Shown piece by piece: positions 5,644 to 11,976 of a DNA stretch of 11,976 nt (within the stretch, counting starts at the first letter, position 1; the number at the start of each line of letters is the position of its first letter). The notes beneath the pieces were generated by a model, which saw nothing but the letters and a program-made list of their open reading frames with translations, was not told the DNA's origin and did no database searches. Source of the DNA: a bacterium Ga0077546 (lineage in GTDB: Bacteria; Cyanobacteriota; Vampirovibrionia; Obscuribacterales; Obscuribacteraceae); contig LNEX01000442.1 in NCBI GenBank assembly GCA_001464165.1, positions 1 to 11,976 of the forward strand, in the 5' to 3' direction. The position numbers and the translations under genes were made by a program.

Positions 5644-6249
5644 TTAGTCGCTGAGACTTAGACGTTTTACTCGCACATCATGGAAGCCCATGTTGCGAAG
5701 TGTTTTCGCTGTTTTCTCATTGCGAACCCAGACAAACGATGCCTGTGCGAGATCGAGCTGTGCTGCCAGAAACTGTACCTGATGCCCGTCTTGATTAGCC
5801 AAGCGCAGCCATTTGTGGGTCGGCCAAGACTTCTTGAAGAGCAATCGCCGCAGTTGCGAGCTGACTTGGACCTGGCTCAGTACATCAGAAAGAACGATAT
5901 TCCACCACAGATAGTCGGTGTACACGCCCTCAAGTGTTTTTACAGGAAAGGCGAAGAGCACGTAGTTGGGGAAGTCACCTGCTTTGCGAGTGATAGGTTG
6001 GTATACGCCGTCCACGTTTCTGCCGCCGAGATTGACCAACCATTGGTTTTGGTAGCCAGTTACGTAAGCGGCTTCTTCTCGACCGACAGCCAGAAAGAGA
6101 GGAAAGAAGCCAATTTCTTGCTCTAGCCAGCGGTAGGCGGGAAGAAATTCGCTATCAGAAAAAGCCGGGTCAGGTATTAGCAGCTTGCGCTCGACCTGCT
6201 CTAGGGACAGTTTGTGATAGAAGAACAGCTGTTCTTTGTCTAAATGCAT
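5644..6249 (-). CDS. Uncharacterised protein, 201 aa
   Basis: ATG at 6249 is preferred. AAGAG lies 9 bases upstream, and the upstream extension of the frame to 6378 would overlap the neighbouring membrane-protein gene and is low-complexity (Ser/Ala/Thr). The protein starts MHLDKEQLFFYHKLSLEQ and is rich in aromatic residues (WLEQEIGFFPLFLAV, DYLWWNIVLSDVL). A basic, Arg/Lys-rich C-terminal region ends LRNMGFHDVRVKRLSLSD. No membrane helix long enough is certain and no catalytic motif is seen. It could be an alpha/beta adaptor protein. It is the second gene of the minus-strand train. Confidence 0.7.
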   Translation of the reverse strand: MHLDKEQLFFYHKLSLEQVERKLLIPDPAFSDSEFLPAYRWLEQEIGFFPLFLAVGREEAAYVTGYQNQWLVNLGGRNVDGVYQPITRKAGDFPNYVLFAFPVKTLEGVYTDYLWWNIVLSDVLSQVQVSSQLRRLLFKKSWPTHKWLRLANQDGHQVQFLAAQLDLAQASFVWVRNEKTAKTLRNMGFHDVRVKRLSLSD

Positions 6250-6301
6250 CACTATTACTCTTGGCACAGAGCGAAAAGGAGCTAGGCTAGCTGAAGTGAT
6301 C

Positions 6302-6658
6302 TCAACGGCCGTCGAGTCGTGCTGAGAGCCAATTGCTGGCGAGGTCACTGAGCTTGATTGCCTTGCGCACTGTGACAACGCTAGCCCAGATGGTCAAGCC
6401 GATAGTTGGAACCCAGTTGATCTCAATGAGCAAGTAGATCACGCTTATGCCAAGTCCTTGGCTACCAGCGAATCCGCCAGCCACAGCGCCTACCAAGGCA
6501 GTGATAATAGTTGCGACGTCGATTGTTGCCTCCTTGCTATCGCGGTTCTTCCATTTTCTGGTCATGAGCGTAGCGGTGATGCGGGCCTCGATCAGACCGA
6601 CAAGGCCACCCAGGATGGCCATTGTGATGACGCTGATAACAATCATTGCCGTTTGCAT
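6302..6658 (-). CDS. Small membrane protein, first gene of the minus-strand train
   Basis: This is a 118-aa protein I do not recognise. Hydrophobic helices lie at residues 4-23, 46-64 (a Gly/Ala-rich segment ALVGAVAGGFAGSQG) and about 70-97. A basic loop with RKWKNRDSK at 34-42 separates helices 1 and 2. The C-terminus is charged and probably cytoplasmic (ASNWLSARLDGR). GGAG lies 9 bases before the ATG at 6658. A promoter-like pair at 6697-6726 lies directly upstream, so this is likely the first gene transcribed leftwards. Confidence 0.72.
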   Translation of the reverse strand: MQTAMIVISVITMAILGGLVGLIEARITATLMTRKWKNRDSKEATIDVATIITALVGAVAGGFAGSQGLGISVIYLLIEINWVPTIGLTIWASVVTVRKAIKLSDLASNWLSARLDGR

Positions 6659-6696
6659 TTAAGTATTCTCCGAGGTTTGCAAGGCTATCGACGCAG

Positions 6697-6726
6697 AATA
6701 TACAGATTGGATTTCGGCGTTGACAG
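6697..6726 (-). promoter_or_regulatory. Candidate promoter for the minus-strand train
   Basis: On the minus strand CTGTCA (-35, 4 of 6 consensus) and TATATT (-10, 5 of 6) are 18 bases apart. Transcription would start near 6690, leaving a leader of about 32 bases before the ATG at 6658. Detected by eye only. Confidence 0.4.
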
Positions 6727-6990
6727 GAGTTGATGGAACGGAAAGCATCCTTGCTAGCAAGCTGTTGCGGAACATGGCTAACAGTGCACAATCACTTAGC
6801 TAAGGTCTTGGCGCGCTTTGCAATTTTCGGTCTTATTCGCGGCAATCAAGTTGCTGACGGAAATTACAAAAGTGGCTATGCGGCTTGGCTAAGTTGGGTG
6901 AAAAAAATCCTGGGAAAATTGAAAGAGAATACCCTCTTCTAACATAAACGGCCCACCTCTTGTCAACTAAGGCTCAATGCGGGTTTCGCT

Positions 6991-7274
6991 TTGCCGAAGT
7001 CAATCACGAATAGCAAATCCTTGCCGAGTCGTAGCTAGTCAACAGTCATAATTTATTCATTTAACGCTTCGGCAAAGGTGGCTCGCTGTTGGCATATTTA
7101 GGCAAAGTTTTGCTTGAAGTTCCTCCTTATCCATTGCCGCACATAAGAACATTTGCCGTCGCTAAGTAATCAGATTTTCTAGGCACGCCCGTATACATAA
7201 GATCCTTTGCGGTTGCATGGCCTCATGCCAATTTGCTATGGCTAGCTTATCCTTCTTCCAAACCTTCTCGGCAA
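6991..7274. repeat. Cluster of six TTGCCG motifs, two as an inverted pair
   Basis: TTGCCG occurs on the plus strand at 6991, 7021, 7134 and 7153, and as CGGCAA at 7070 and 7269. By chance about 0.1-0.2 would be expected in 284 bases on both strands. The copies at 6989-6999 (CTTTGCCGAAG) and 7067-7077 (CTTCGGCAAAG) form a perfect 11-base inverted repeat. A loose consensus is YTTGCCGAR. This may be a regulator-binding array for the divergent promoters. Confidence 0.5.
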
Positions 7275-7329
7275 TCAATCAATCTACTAACCACGCAAAC
7301 CAGACCGTCTTAGCAATACAACATCTCTT

Positions 7330-7369
7330 GCACAGCAATTAGCTGCGCTGGTTGTTGTTTTATTTTTTT
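7330..7369 (+). terminator. Terminator-like hairpin with T-rich tract (possible attenuator)
   Basis: GCACAGC (7330-7336) and GCTGCGC (7342-7348) pair with one A-C mismatch around AATTA. They are followed by a T-rich run to 7369 (TTGTTGTTTTATTTTTTT). It ends directly before the SD AGAGG (7370-7374) of the gene at 7380. Placed in a leader, it could be an attenuator; otherwise it ends an upstream rightward transcript. The stem is weak. Confidence 0.35.
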
Positions 7370-7379
7370 AGAGGTATCA

Positions 7380-7784
7380 ATGACCATCGAACAGCAGATT
7401 GCAGAACTTCTAGCAGAACTCAGGCAAGTAAATGAGAGGCTGCAAAAAGTCGAAGAGAGATCAGCCACAACGCCGCCAAAAGTCGAGCGACTAGTTACCA
7501 ATCGGGAGAAGGGCAAAGGCGTATTCGAGTTAAATATCGACAGCTTCATCTCTAATGTCGAAATCGAAGGATTCAGAATCACCTTCAACCCTGGGCGTGC
7601 TTTCTTGAGCATCGTCTCTGGATTGACTCAAGCGTTGGTCTTGAAACTCAAGATCGAGAATCGATTCCCCGAGACACTCAAACGCTTCTCTGATGGCTGG
7701 CAGCGTGTCAAGAGCGAATTTTCCGCCGAATTCAACAAAGCCAGGCCAGAGGCCAAGAAACAAGAACCAGGCGACTCTACATGA
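7380..7784 (+). CDS. Small coiled-coil protein, first plus-strand gene
   Basis: This 134-aa protein has a good SD (AGAGG, 5 bases before the ATG). Residues 3-28 form a heptad-like coiled coil (IEQQIAELLAELRQVNERLQ). A proline linker follows, then a mixed domain at about 48-75 (FELNIDSFISNVEIEGFRIT) and a helical, basic C-terminus (SDGWQRVKSEFSAEFNKARP). There is no signal peptide. Its stop overlaps the start of the next gene (ATGA), so the two are translationally coupled and their products probably act together. The layout of coiled coil, proline linker and short domain recalls the 79-aa protein at 9146, without clear homology. Confidence 0.75.
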   Translation: MTIEQQIAELLAELRQVNERLQKVEERSATTPPKVERLVTNREKGKGVFELNIDSFISNVEIEGFRITFNPGRAFLSIVSGLTQALVLKLKIENRFPETLKRFSDGWQRVKSEFSAEFNKARPEAKKQEPGDST

Positions 7785-8608
7785 AAGAGAATATTCAGCC
7801 TCGCAACCAGCCGCTGTGGCCAATAGTCTTAAACTCCGTGGCCTCACCCTTTCGCTCAAGGCAGTCTTTGCTTCGCCTTTTAATTGGCGCAATGCCAAGT
7901 ATATTTTTCTGGTGGGCGAAGTCAAACGGATCACTGGCGCTGATTGGCATTGGTCTGTTGCTGTGCTTCCCCCCAGCGGCTTATTCTGTGCGTGTAATCA
8001 GGGCTGCTGCGAAAAGCCGCGAGAGCGGAGCCGCCCTAGTGTTGCCACCATGGTTGGGGCCACCGGCCGATTTGTTCAAGGCTTTCGCGGCCTCAGTAGT
8101 GGGTACTTTTTCGGTATTGGCGCCGGTGGCACTAATTTTCGCCGCTATAAGCGAATTGGTGATCATCCTGGTGACCGGCCATCCTCTTGCTTCTTTTAGC
8201 CCGGAGTCAGTTCTGGCTATCTGGCAAGAGATTCAGAGCAAGGCTGGAGACGTTGTCGCTACGCTTTCTCTGCCAGGGTACGCTTTGGCTATCTGGCTGG
8301 TGCTGTTCATACCGGTGATGCTGGTGCACTACGCTAAAGAAGATCGCTTCTCGGCCGTTTTCGAGTGGCGCGCGATTTCTTCAAAAGTGATCCAGCACTT
8401 TCCGCAGCTGCTATCAATAGAGCTGTCTGTGCTGCTAATTGTCAGTCTGCTCAATGCCGCCTTTCACCAGCAACCTATATTGCTCAGCATGATTGGTTTT
8501 GCTGCTGATGTAATCACCTGGAGCCTGATTGCTCAGGTGTGCGTGATCACAAATCCCTCAGAGTCAGCTTCGCTGACAAGAGAAACAACCCTAGAAACAA
8601 CAGGGTGA
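7781..8608 (+). CDS. Six-helix membrane protein, DUF4013-like
   Basis: This 275-aa protein starts in a 4-base overlap (ATGA) with the preceding gene. Hydrophobic helices lie at about residues 29-45, 50-74, 104-131, 165-185, 212-228 and 233-257. Two features match the pattern of the DUF4013 family of bacterial membrane proteins: AYSVRVIR (67-74) followed by LPPWLGPPADLFKAF (88-102), and a later VHYAKEDRFSAVFEWRAI (182-199). In that family, conserved GY--R--R, LP-W and F motifs lie next to helices. The biochemical role of the family is not established. The C-terminal tail is Ser/Thr-rich. It is an integral membrane partner in the plus-strand train. Confidence 0.7.
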   Translation: MKENIQPRNQPLWPIVLNSVASPFRSRQSLLRLLIGAMPSIFFWWAKSNGSLALIGIGLLLCFPPAAYSVRVIRAAAKSRESGAALVLPPWLGPPADLFKAFAASVVGTFSVLAPVALIFAAISELVIILVTGHPLASFSPESVLAIWQEIQSKAGDVVATLSLPGYALAIWLVLFIPVMLVHYAKEDRFSAVFEWRAISSKVIQHFPQLLSIELSVLLIVSLLNAAFHQQPILLSMIGFAADVITWSLIAQVCVITNPSESASLTRETTLETTG

Positions 8609-8651
8609 GAGACATTACTGTCTTGCACCCACGAAACTGAAGACAAACAAT

Positions 8652-9062
8652 ATGAGCAACAACAACAACAAAATCAATTTCGGCCGCATCCTGGACAAGG
8701 CTCGCGAGGCTCTTGGTCTGCCCGAACCCGCTGCTGACAGCTCCACAGCCGAAGACCTGATCACCTATGCCGTGGTCGGCGCCGCGAAGTTGACACGCTC
8801 CACCATCGATCAGTCGAAGGCCTGGTGGGAGAGTGCTGTCGAAGCCGCCAAGAAGCGTGCCGCTGAGTTGGAGGCTGAGGCGGAAGCTGCCTGCCGTGAG
8901 GCTGCCGATGCGGCCGAGGCTGAAAGCACCGGTGCTCCTGCAGCCGATGCGGCCGACGTGCCTGAGGTCGATGCCGGCACCGTTGCCGACACTACCGATG
9001 TCGCTGCCGATACCACCGCTGTCGCGGCTGATGCCACCGAGACGAGCGCTGCGCCTCTTTAG
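8652..9062 (+). CDS. Ala/Glu-rich protein with acidic low-complexity tail
   Basis: This is a 136-aa protein. Residues 1-55 are a moderately folded region with KINFGRILDKAREALGLPEP and a possible helix TAEDLITYAVVGAAKLTR. Residues 56-93 are a long Ala/Glu helix (WWESAVEAAKKRAAELEAEA). Residues 94-136 are Ala/Asp/Thr/Val-rich and probably disordered. Ala-rich helices of this type occur in linker and membrane-associated stress proteins, but no family is recognised. The SD is weak. It may be a soluble or peripheral scaffold between the membrane proteins. The GC-rich repetitive coding sequence also leaves a 191-codon frame open on the opposite strand. Confidence 0.6.
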   Translation: MSNNNNKINFGRILDKAREALGLPEPAADSSTAEDLITYAVVGAAKLTRSTIDQSKAWWESAVEAAKKRAAELEAEAEAACREAADAAEAESTGAPAADAADVPEVDAGTVADTTDVAADTTAVAADATETSAAPL

Positions 9063-9089
9063 GCCTGTGCTAGGCTGAAATAAGCCGGG

Positions 9090-9118
9090 ATGATGGGGCT
9101 GATCTTTGGCCCCGTCAT
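9090..9118 (+). other. Intergenic hairpin, 10-bp stem
   Basis: ATGATGGGGC (9090-9099) and GCCCCGTCAT (9109-9118) pair over 10 positions with one U-G wobble around a 9-base loop. It follows the stop at 9060-9062 by about 28 bases. No U-tract follows (TCACCGTAGC), so readthrough into the next gene is expected. Confidence 0.55.
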
Positions 9119-9145
9119 TCACCGTAGCAAAAGTAGAAAACTAAT

Positions 9146-9385
9146 ATGGCTAACAAACCAACAGAAGATCCGCGCATAGAGGCACTTGAGAAGCGGGTGG
9201 CCGCCCTCGAGGCGCTTGAGGCGCAACAAAAACCAGCCCCACCAGTAGTCGTGAATAACTTCACCATTGGGGTCTCGAAAAATATAAACCGCATTGGTGG
9301 CAAGCTGTTCACGGTTACTACCAACGTAGTCACAAGCGTGGTCACACGGGTCTGGACCTCAGCTTTTAATCGCAAGCGCCGCTAG
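9146..9385 (+). CDS. Small coiled-coil protein with basic tail, 79 aa
   Basis: Residues 9-27 form a coiled coil (RIEALEKRVAALEALEAQQ). A Pro-rich linker follows (KPAPPVVV), then a Val/Thr-rich segment (FTIGVSKNINRIGGKLFTV and VTTNVVTSVVTRVWTSAF) and a basic end, NRKRR. The hydrophobic segment at 55-73 could be an amphipathic or peripheral membrane region. There is no signal peptide. The SD is weak. It probably works with the neighbouring coiled-coil and membrane proteins. Confidence 0.6.
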   Translation: MANKPTEDPRIEALEKRVAALEALEAQQKPAPPVVVNNFTIGVSKNINRIGGKLFTVTTNVVTSVVTRVWTSAFNRKRR

Positions 9386-9475
9386 TCGGTCAGCGTCAAA
9401 GCATTAGGCAATTTAGCCTGACACAACACAAACATTCCAGACTCACACACATACATCTGAAACAGGATAAAGAAA

Positions 9476-9940
9476 ATGCACGGCATGATCAACGCCGCCG
9501 GATACTTACTCTTTGCAGTACTCTTCTTCGCCGGCGCTACTGCGGCTTGGAAGCGTATTAGCAGGGCCCTCGACTGCTCCTACAGCAACACGACAACTTT
9601 CTTCGTTGGTGGTATCGGCACAGCCATGGCCACCATATCGGTCTCGCGTCACGTGGCTGAGGGAAGCATTCCTTACCTCTTGCCCTTTGCTATCGTTCTG
9701 GCAGCACCAGCCGCCTTCTTGGCGCTTCATGTTGCCGTATATGGTGGCGCCGCAGCTATCTCAACTTTTAAGGTAGTTTTCAGAAAACTGCAGAGTAGCA
9801 TCGATTGGGCCGCTAACACCGGTCTACCGCCCACTAAGAAAGACGATCAAGACAGCAACAGCGATAGTGCCAGCGGCACCGGCAGCGCTCCCGCCCTTCC
9901 ACCAGTCAATAGCGACAGCGTCTTCCCGGACGGTTTTTGA
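9476..9940 (+). CDS. Membrane protein with disordered C-terminal tail
   Basis: This 154-aa protein has hydrophobic helices at about residues 5-24, 42-56 and 65-96. A soluble helix at 98-111 (FKVVFRKLQSSIDW) follows, then a Ser/Asp/Pro-rich tail from 117. Because helix 3 is followed by basic residues, the tail probably lies in the cytoplasm. AGGA lies about 10 bases before the ATG at 9476, and a second ATG three codons later is also usable. It is 21 bases upstream of the ATPase gene, so co-transcription is very likely. It may be the membrane anchor or substrate of the ATPase-peptidase pair. No family is recognised. Confidence 0.72.
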   Translation: MHGMINAAGYLLFAVLFFAGATAAWKRISRALDCSYSNTTTFFVGGIGTAMATISVSRHVAEGSIPYLLPFAIVLAAPAAFLALHVAVYGGAAAISTFKVVFRKLQSSIDWAANTGLPPTKKDDQDSNSDSASGTGSAPALPPVNSDSVFPDGF

Positions 9941-9961
9941 CAAGCACAATTAGGAACAACT

Positions 9962-10792
9962 ATGAACATCATTGGCTGGGATGGCATTGTCCCTCAACTT
10001 GCCGTTTTCTTCGCTACGATTGAGCAGCACCCCGGCGGGCTCAGTCCGTACAATCTCTTTCTGTCTGGTGAGCCGGGCAGCAATAAATCGGAAGGTGCCC
10101 TGGCGATGGCCGCACTCTTGGGGCTGAGCGTGCAGTTGGTTGACTGCTCTACCCCTGACGACATTTCAGAACTCGCCGGCGTTGTCGACTTGAACGCCAA
10201 CCGCGAGAGAGGCGAGGCCAAGCTCATTGAAGGAGATCTCCTCAAGACCGACATTCTTGTGCTCGATGAGTTCCTCAACACCAGAAAGCACGTGGTGCCG
10301 CAGTTCCGTCTTTTGCTGCAGCGCAAGTTGGTGCTGTATGGTAAGGACGTGCCTATCAGGGTCAAGGCCATTGTTGCCGCCGGCAACCTTACCGAAGACA
10401 TGAAAGAAGGCGAAGCCCATGTGCTTGATTCGCCAACGGCCGATCGCTTCGCCATGTTGGTGCGAGTGCCGTCACTCTCGGAACTCTCAGTCGAGCATGC
10501 GGCGGCGATTATTGAAGGGCGGACAGACAGTCCCTTTGCCGCGATCTTCCGCAATGCCGTTGAAGGAATTAGGGGCACCATTGGCGGTGTTAGTGACTCC
10601 ACCTATCGCCATATCACCCTTTATGTGCAAACGATTTTGGCCCATGTCAAAGGTACGCCCTATCACTTTGGCGGTCGTCGGGCGCGGCTGTTGCATCTCT
10701 TCGTTTTGGGCGCCCTGGCTCTTTGCGAATTCGAGAAGCTGTTTGGCAAGTGGTGCGCGATTGCCTCAGCTATCATCGTCTTTCCGGTCTGA
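9962..10792 (+). CDS. MoxR-type AAA+ ATPase, lid probably cut by a frame change
   Basis: This 276-aa ATPase has a good SD, AGGA, 7-8 bases before the ATG. The P-loop GEPGSNKS lies at residues 36-43 (Lys42). Walker B is ILVLDEF at 98-104 (Asp102, Glu103). Sensor 1 is AAGN at 139-142, the arginine-finger region DSPTADRF is at 156-163 (Arg162), and the sensor-2 type GGRRARLL is at 237-244. The order and the absence of further domains fit the MoxR group, chaperone-like ATPases usually paired with VWA or metallopeptidase partners. The frame ends at 10790-10792, soon after the lid helices begin. The overlapping frame carries the typical rest of a lid (see 10723-11283). So the gene probably encodes a longer protein whose 3' part is out of frame, or is a shortened ATPase. 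Confidence 0.88.
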   Translation: MNIIGWDGIVPQLAVFFATIEQHPGGLSPYNLFLSGEPGSNKSEGALAMAALLGLSVQLVDCSTPDDISELAGVVDLNANRERGEAKLIEGDLLKTDILVLDEFLNTRKHVVPQFRLLLQRKLVLYGKDVPIRVKAIVAAGNLTEDMKEGEAHVLDSPTADRFAMLVRVPSLSELSVEHAAAIIEGRTDSPFAAIFRNAVEGIRGTIGGVSDSTYRHITLYVQTILAHVKGTPYHFGGRRARLLHLFVLGALALCEFEKLFGKWCAIASAIIVFPV

Positions 10793-11283
10793 CGCTGGAT
10801 GAGGGACATTTGCATCAAGCTCATGACTTGGCCATGAGTGTCTTCGACCGCAAAGGAGATACCTTGATCGAGGCGCGCATTTCTGCTGAGCCGATCTTGG
10901 CAAACAAGATCGGGCTGGTGCTCAAACACCCGAACCACGTCAGTTTGATCACCAAGGTGCACGTTTTCGGTCAGGTCGTGGCTGGCTCTGATCGTGATCT
11001 CCAGTTCGCCTGTCGTATTCTGGCCGGTTCACCAGTATTCGCCAATGAGCCTGCCGAAATCTCAGCGCTGCTGCGTAGTGGCTTTCTGCCTCCAGCTGAG
11101 TTCTGGCAAAGTCTGGAAGGTTGGAATGCAGAAGAAGCCAGCAAATGGAGCAGCCTCAGCCCTGAAGCTTGCATGGCTTGGTGGGCTCGCTGGATGGCTG
11201 GAGAGTATCAAGGTGAAACCGCTCGCCTACTTTCTGCTGCGCGCCAATATCTTGCCTCCTGGGGCCTCGACCCGGTCGGTTGA
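10723..11283 (+). CDS. Lid/C-terminal part of the MoxR ATPase, in the -1 frame
   Basis: This frame opens at a TTG (10723) inside the ATPase gene and overlaps it by 70 bases. There is no SD. Its first clear segment, SYHRLSGLTLDEGHLHQAHD, has the look of a MoxR lid (L-T-D--L--A after a helical pair). It continues with about 140 residues of an extra C-terminal domain, ending in an aromatic helical stretch (ACMAWWARWMAGEYQ). Moving from the ATPase frame to this one needs a -1 shift somewhere between about 10712 and 10790. No classical X XXY YYZ slippery heptamer is visible there. A single-base deletion (true or assembly) or a separate overlapping gene are the options. I favour a broken or mis-assembled single gene of about 440 aa. 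Confidence 0.55.
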   Translation: MRIREAVWQVVRDCLSYHRLSGLTLDEGHLHQAHDLAMSVFDRKGDTLIEARISAEPILANKIGLVLKHPNHVSLITKVHVFGQVVAGSDRDLQFACRILAGSPVFANEPAEISALLRSGFLPPAEFWQSLEGWNAEEASKWSSLSPEACMAWWARWMAGEYQGETARLLSAARQYLASWGLDPVG

Positions 11284-11294
11284 TACATACATTT

Positions 11295-11347
11295 GCTCTC
11301 GGGCCTCCAAGCGGTCACTAACTCTGACTGTTGGAGGGCCCTAGAGC
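11295..11347 (+). other. Long intergenic hairpin before the peptidase gene
   Basis: GCTCT (11295-11299) pairs with AGAGC (11343-11347), GGGCC (11301) with GGCCC (to 11341), and TCCAA with TTGGA with a single G bulge. GTCA/TGAC pair inside. Together this makes over 15 pairs in 53 bases. After it come CAACTGCGAC and the peptidase leader, with no U-tract. It may separate expression of the ATPase and the peptidase. Confidence 0.6.
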
Positions 11348-11372
11348 CAACTGCGACATCGCGAGAATTACT

Positions 11373-11976
11373 ATGCCAAGCAAAGGGCAAATCACCGATA
11401 TTCCACTAGCTGAAATTAGTGGCACCGTGCTTAGTAAAGCATCTAAAGCCGGTATTCTTTCCCCTATTATGCAGACGCTTAAGGGGATGACGCTAGAGTG
11501 GGGAGAGGTTCCTACTACTATGGCCCTGAAGCGTGGCGGTAAAGCCATCATCATTTTGGGCCGTAGTTTTTTTGCTGCCAATGTGCGCAATAAGAGCGAA
11601 GCTGCTGATTTGGTGCTGCACGAAATACTGCACCACCTCTTTCTGCATTTGGCTCGGGCTCACTACTTCACTGCTCGGGGTTATAGCGTTCATTTGCAGG
11701 CCCTGGCCATGGATGCCATTATCAATGCCTACCTGTCACGCTTTGACTGCGCCGGATTTATGGAGCGCTATTTCCGGGACGTTGAAGAGCAGGCTTTCTT
11801 GCGACCCAATTCCACTGAATTCGGCGTGCAGCGACACTGGCTTTTTATTCGCCATGTTCGGCCGCTTAAGATGGTTGACGGGCGGAAGTACCAAGAATTT
11901 AAGCAATTCTATGCCCGTCTCTATCAGCTGCGGGTTGGCCTTGAAGAAGCTCTGATTTTCTTCGCTAAGCACTTTC
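11373..11976 (+). CDS. Zinc-metallopeptidase-like protein of the DUF2201/VWA-partner type, partial
   Basis: 201 residues are visible; no stop occurs before the window edge. The zinc motif HEILHH lies at residues 83-88 (His83, Glu84, His87), followed by LFLHLAR, which is typical of the HExxH peptidases coupled to MoxR ATPases. Downstream, ALAMDAIINAYL (110-121) fits the family pattern A-D---N with Asp114 and Asn118. The preceding segment KAIIILGRSFF (57-67) is the usual beta strand before the helix. GAG lies upstream of the ATG at 11373. In known families a C-terminal VWA-like domain may follow, but it would lie beyond the window. Activity is inferred; some members have lost peptidase function. 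It is encoded 90 bases after the ATPase reading frame, consistent with a functional pair. Confidence 0.85.
   Translation, partial: MPSKGQITDIPLAEISGTVLSKASKAGILSPIMQTLKGMTLEWGEVPTTMALKRGGKAIIILGRSFFAANVRNKSEAADLVLHEILHHLFLHLARAHYFTARGYSVHLQALAMDAIINAYLSRFDCAGFMERYFRDVEEQAFLRPNSTEFGVQRHWLFIRHVRPLKMVDGRKYQEFKQFYARLYQLRVGLEEALIFFAKHF

Larger units (their letters stand above)
6659..7379. other. Divergent gene-poor region between the two gene trains
   Basis: This 721-base stretch has no convincing gene. It holds the leftward promoter candidate, a 12-bp palindrome CTTGCTAGCAAG (6750-6761), the TTGCCG motif cluster, and a terminator-like element before 7380. A TTGACA hexamer at 6720-6725 on the plus strand has no good -10 at 17 bases. 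No tRNA or known ncRNA fold was recognised. The only longer frame, about 6733-6942 on the plus strand, has poor support. Confidence 0.6.

Noticed and set aside
6733..6942. Plus-strand frame of about 70 codons in the divergent region
   Set aside because: AGGAG is only 3 bases from the ATG, too close to be a usual SD; the protein shows no domain; it overlaps promoter-like elements. Not enough to call a gene.
6659..7379. tRNA, riboswitch or replication origin in the divergent region
   Set aside because: No cloverleaf, no recognised riboswitch core and no DnaA-box cluster was seen; the TTGCCG array is more like regulator sites.
8547..9122. 191-codon minus-strand frame opposite the Ala/Glu-rich gene
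   Set aside because: Long open antisense frames are expected opposite GC-rich repetitive coding sequence; it also crosses gene boundaries and lacks an SD.
9994..10602. 202-codon minus-strand frame opposite the ATPase
   Set aside because: The plus strand has all MoxR motifs in order; the antisense protein is Ser/Arg/Pro-rich with no domain.
10723..10790. Programmed -1 frameshift in the ATPase gene
   Set aside because: No slippery heptamer of the usual X XXY YYZ form lies in the overlap, so recoding is not supported by the sequence alone.
11533..11955. 140-codon plus-strand frame overlapping the peptidase gene
   Set aside because: It is in a different frame from the HExxH protein, is Cys-rich without motifs, and has no SD.

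Overview
The window looks like bacterial chromosome (or large replicon) of about 50% GC. Genes are closely packed, mostly lack introns or long gaps, and several have clear Shine-Dalgarno (SD) sites (AGGAG or AGAGG). No rRNA, tRNA, CRISPR array, transposase or integrase was seen. The mix of SET-domain, EF-hand, adhesin-head-like, S1-like and MoxR genes with many small membrane proteins suggests a bacterium with a large accessory gene set. The sequence alone does not fix the phylum.

Layout: two divergent gene trains point away from a gene-poor region at about 6659-7379. The left, minus-strand train runs from 6658 down to 1. In transcription order it encodes: a small membrane protein (6658-6302); an unknown 201-aa protein (6249-5644); a small S1-like RNA-binding protein (5495-5220); two unknown soluble proteins (5193-4744 and 4619-4185); two proteins that share a duplicated N-terminal membrane module, one ending in an EF-hand domain (4113-3592) and one in further membrane segments (3502-3032); two tiny single-helix membrane peptides (3017-2952 and 2899-2804); a small membrane protein (2676-2419); a beta-rich adhesin-head-like protein (2343-1453); a SET-domain methyltransferase-like protein (1440-790); a 131-aa membrane protein (739-344); and a partial gene resembling the Nfu/NifU N-terminal domain (251-1).

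The right, plus-strand train encodes: a coiled-coil protein (7380-7784) overlapping a six-helix DUF4013-like membrane protein (7781-8608); an Ala/Glu-rich protein (8652-9062); a small coiled-coil protein (9146-9385); a membrane protein with a disordered tail (9476-9940); a MoxR-type AAA+ ATPase (9962-10792) whose lid domain appears to continue in another frame (to 11283); and a zinc-metallopeptidase-like protein (11373 to the window edge). A MoxR ATPase next to a HExxH protein of this kind is a recurrent bacterial pairing. Here it sits with membrane and coiled-coil partners that I do not recognise as a named system.

The gene-poor centre holds a candidate minus-strand promoter, six copies of TTGCCG in either orientation within 284 bases, and a terminator-like hairpin with a T-rich tract directly before the first plus-strand gene. 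Many gene junctions carry inverted repeats that could fold in RNA but lack a U-tract. Two of these hairpins are similar in sequence and differ by a compensatory base-pair change.

A plausible but unproven reading is an envelope-associated module, with the ATPase and peptidase as its active core on one side and calcium, RNA and methyltransferase functions on the other.
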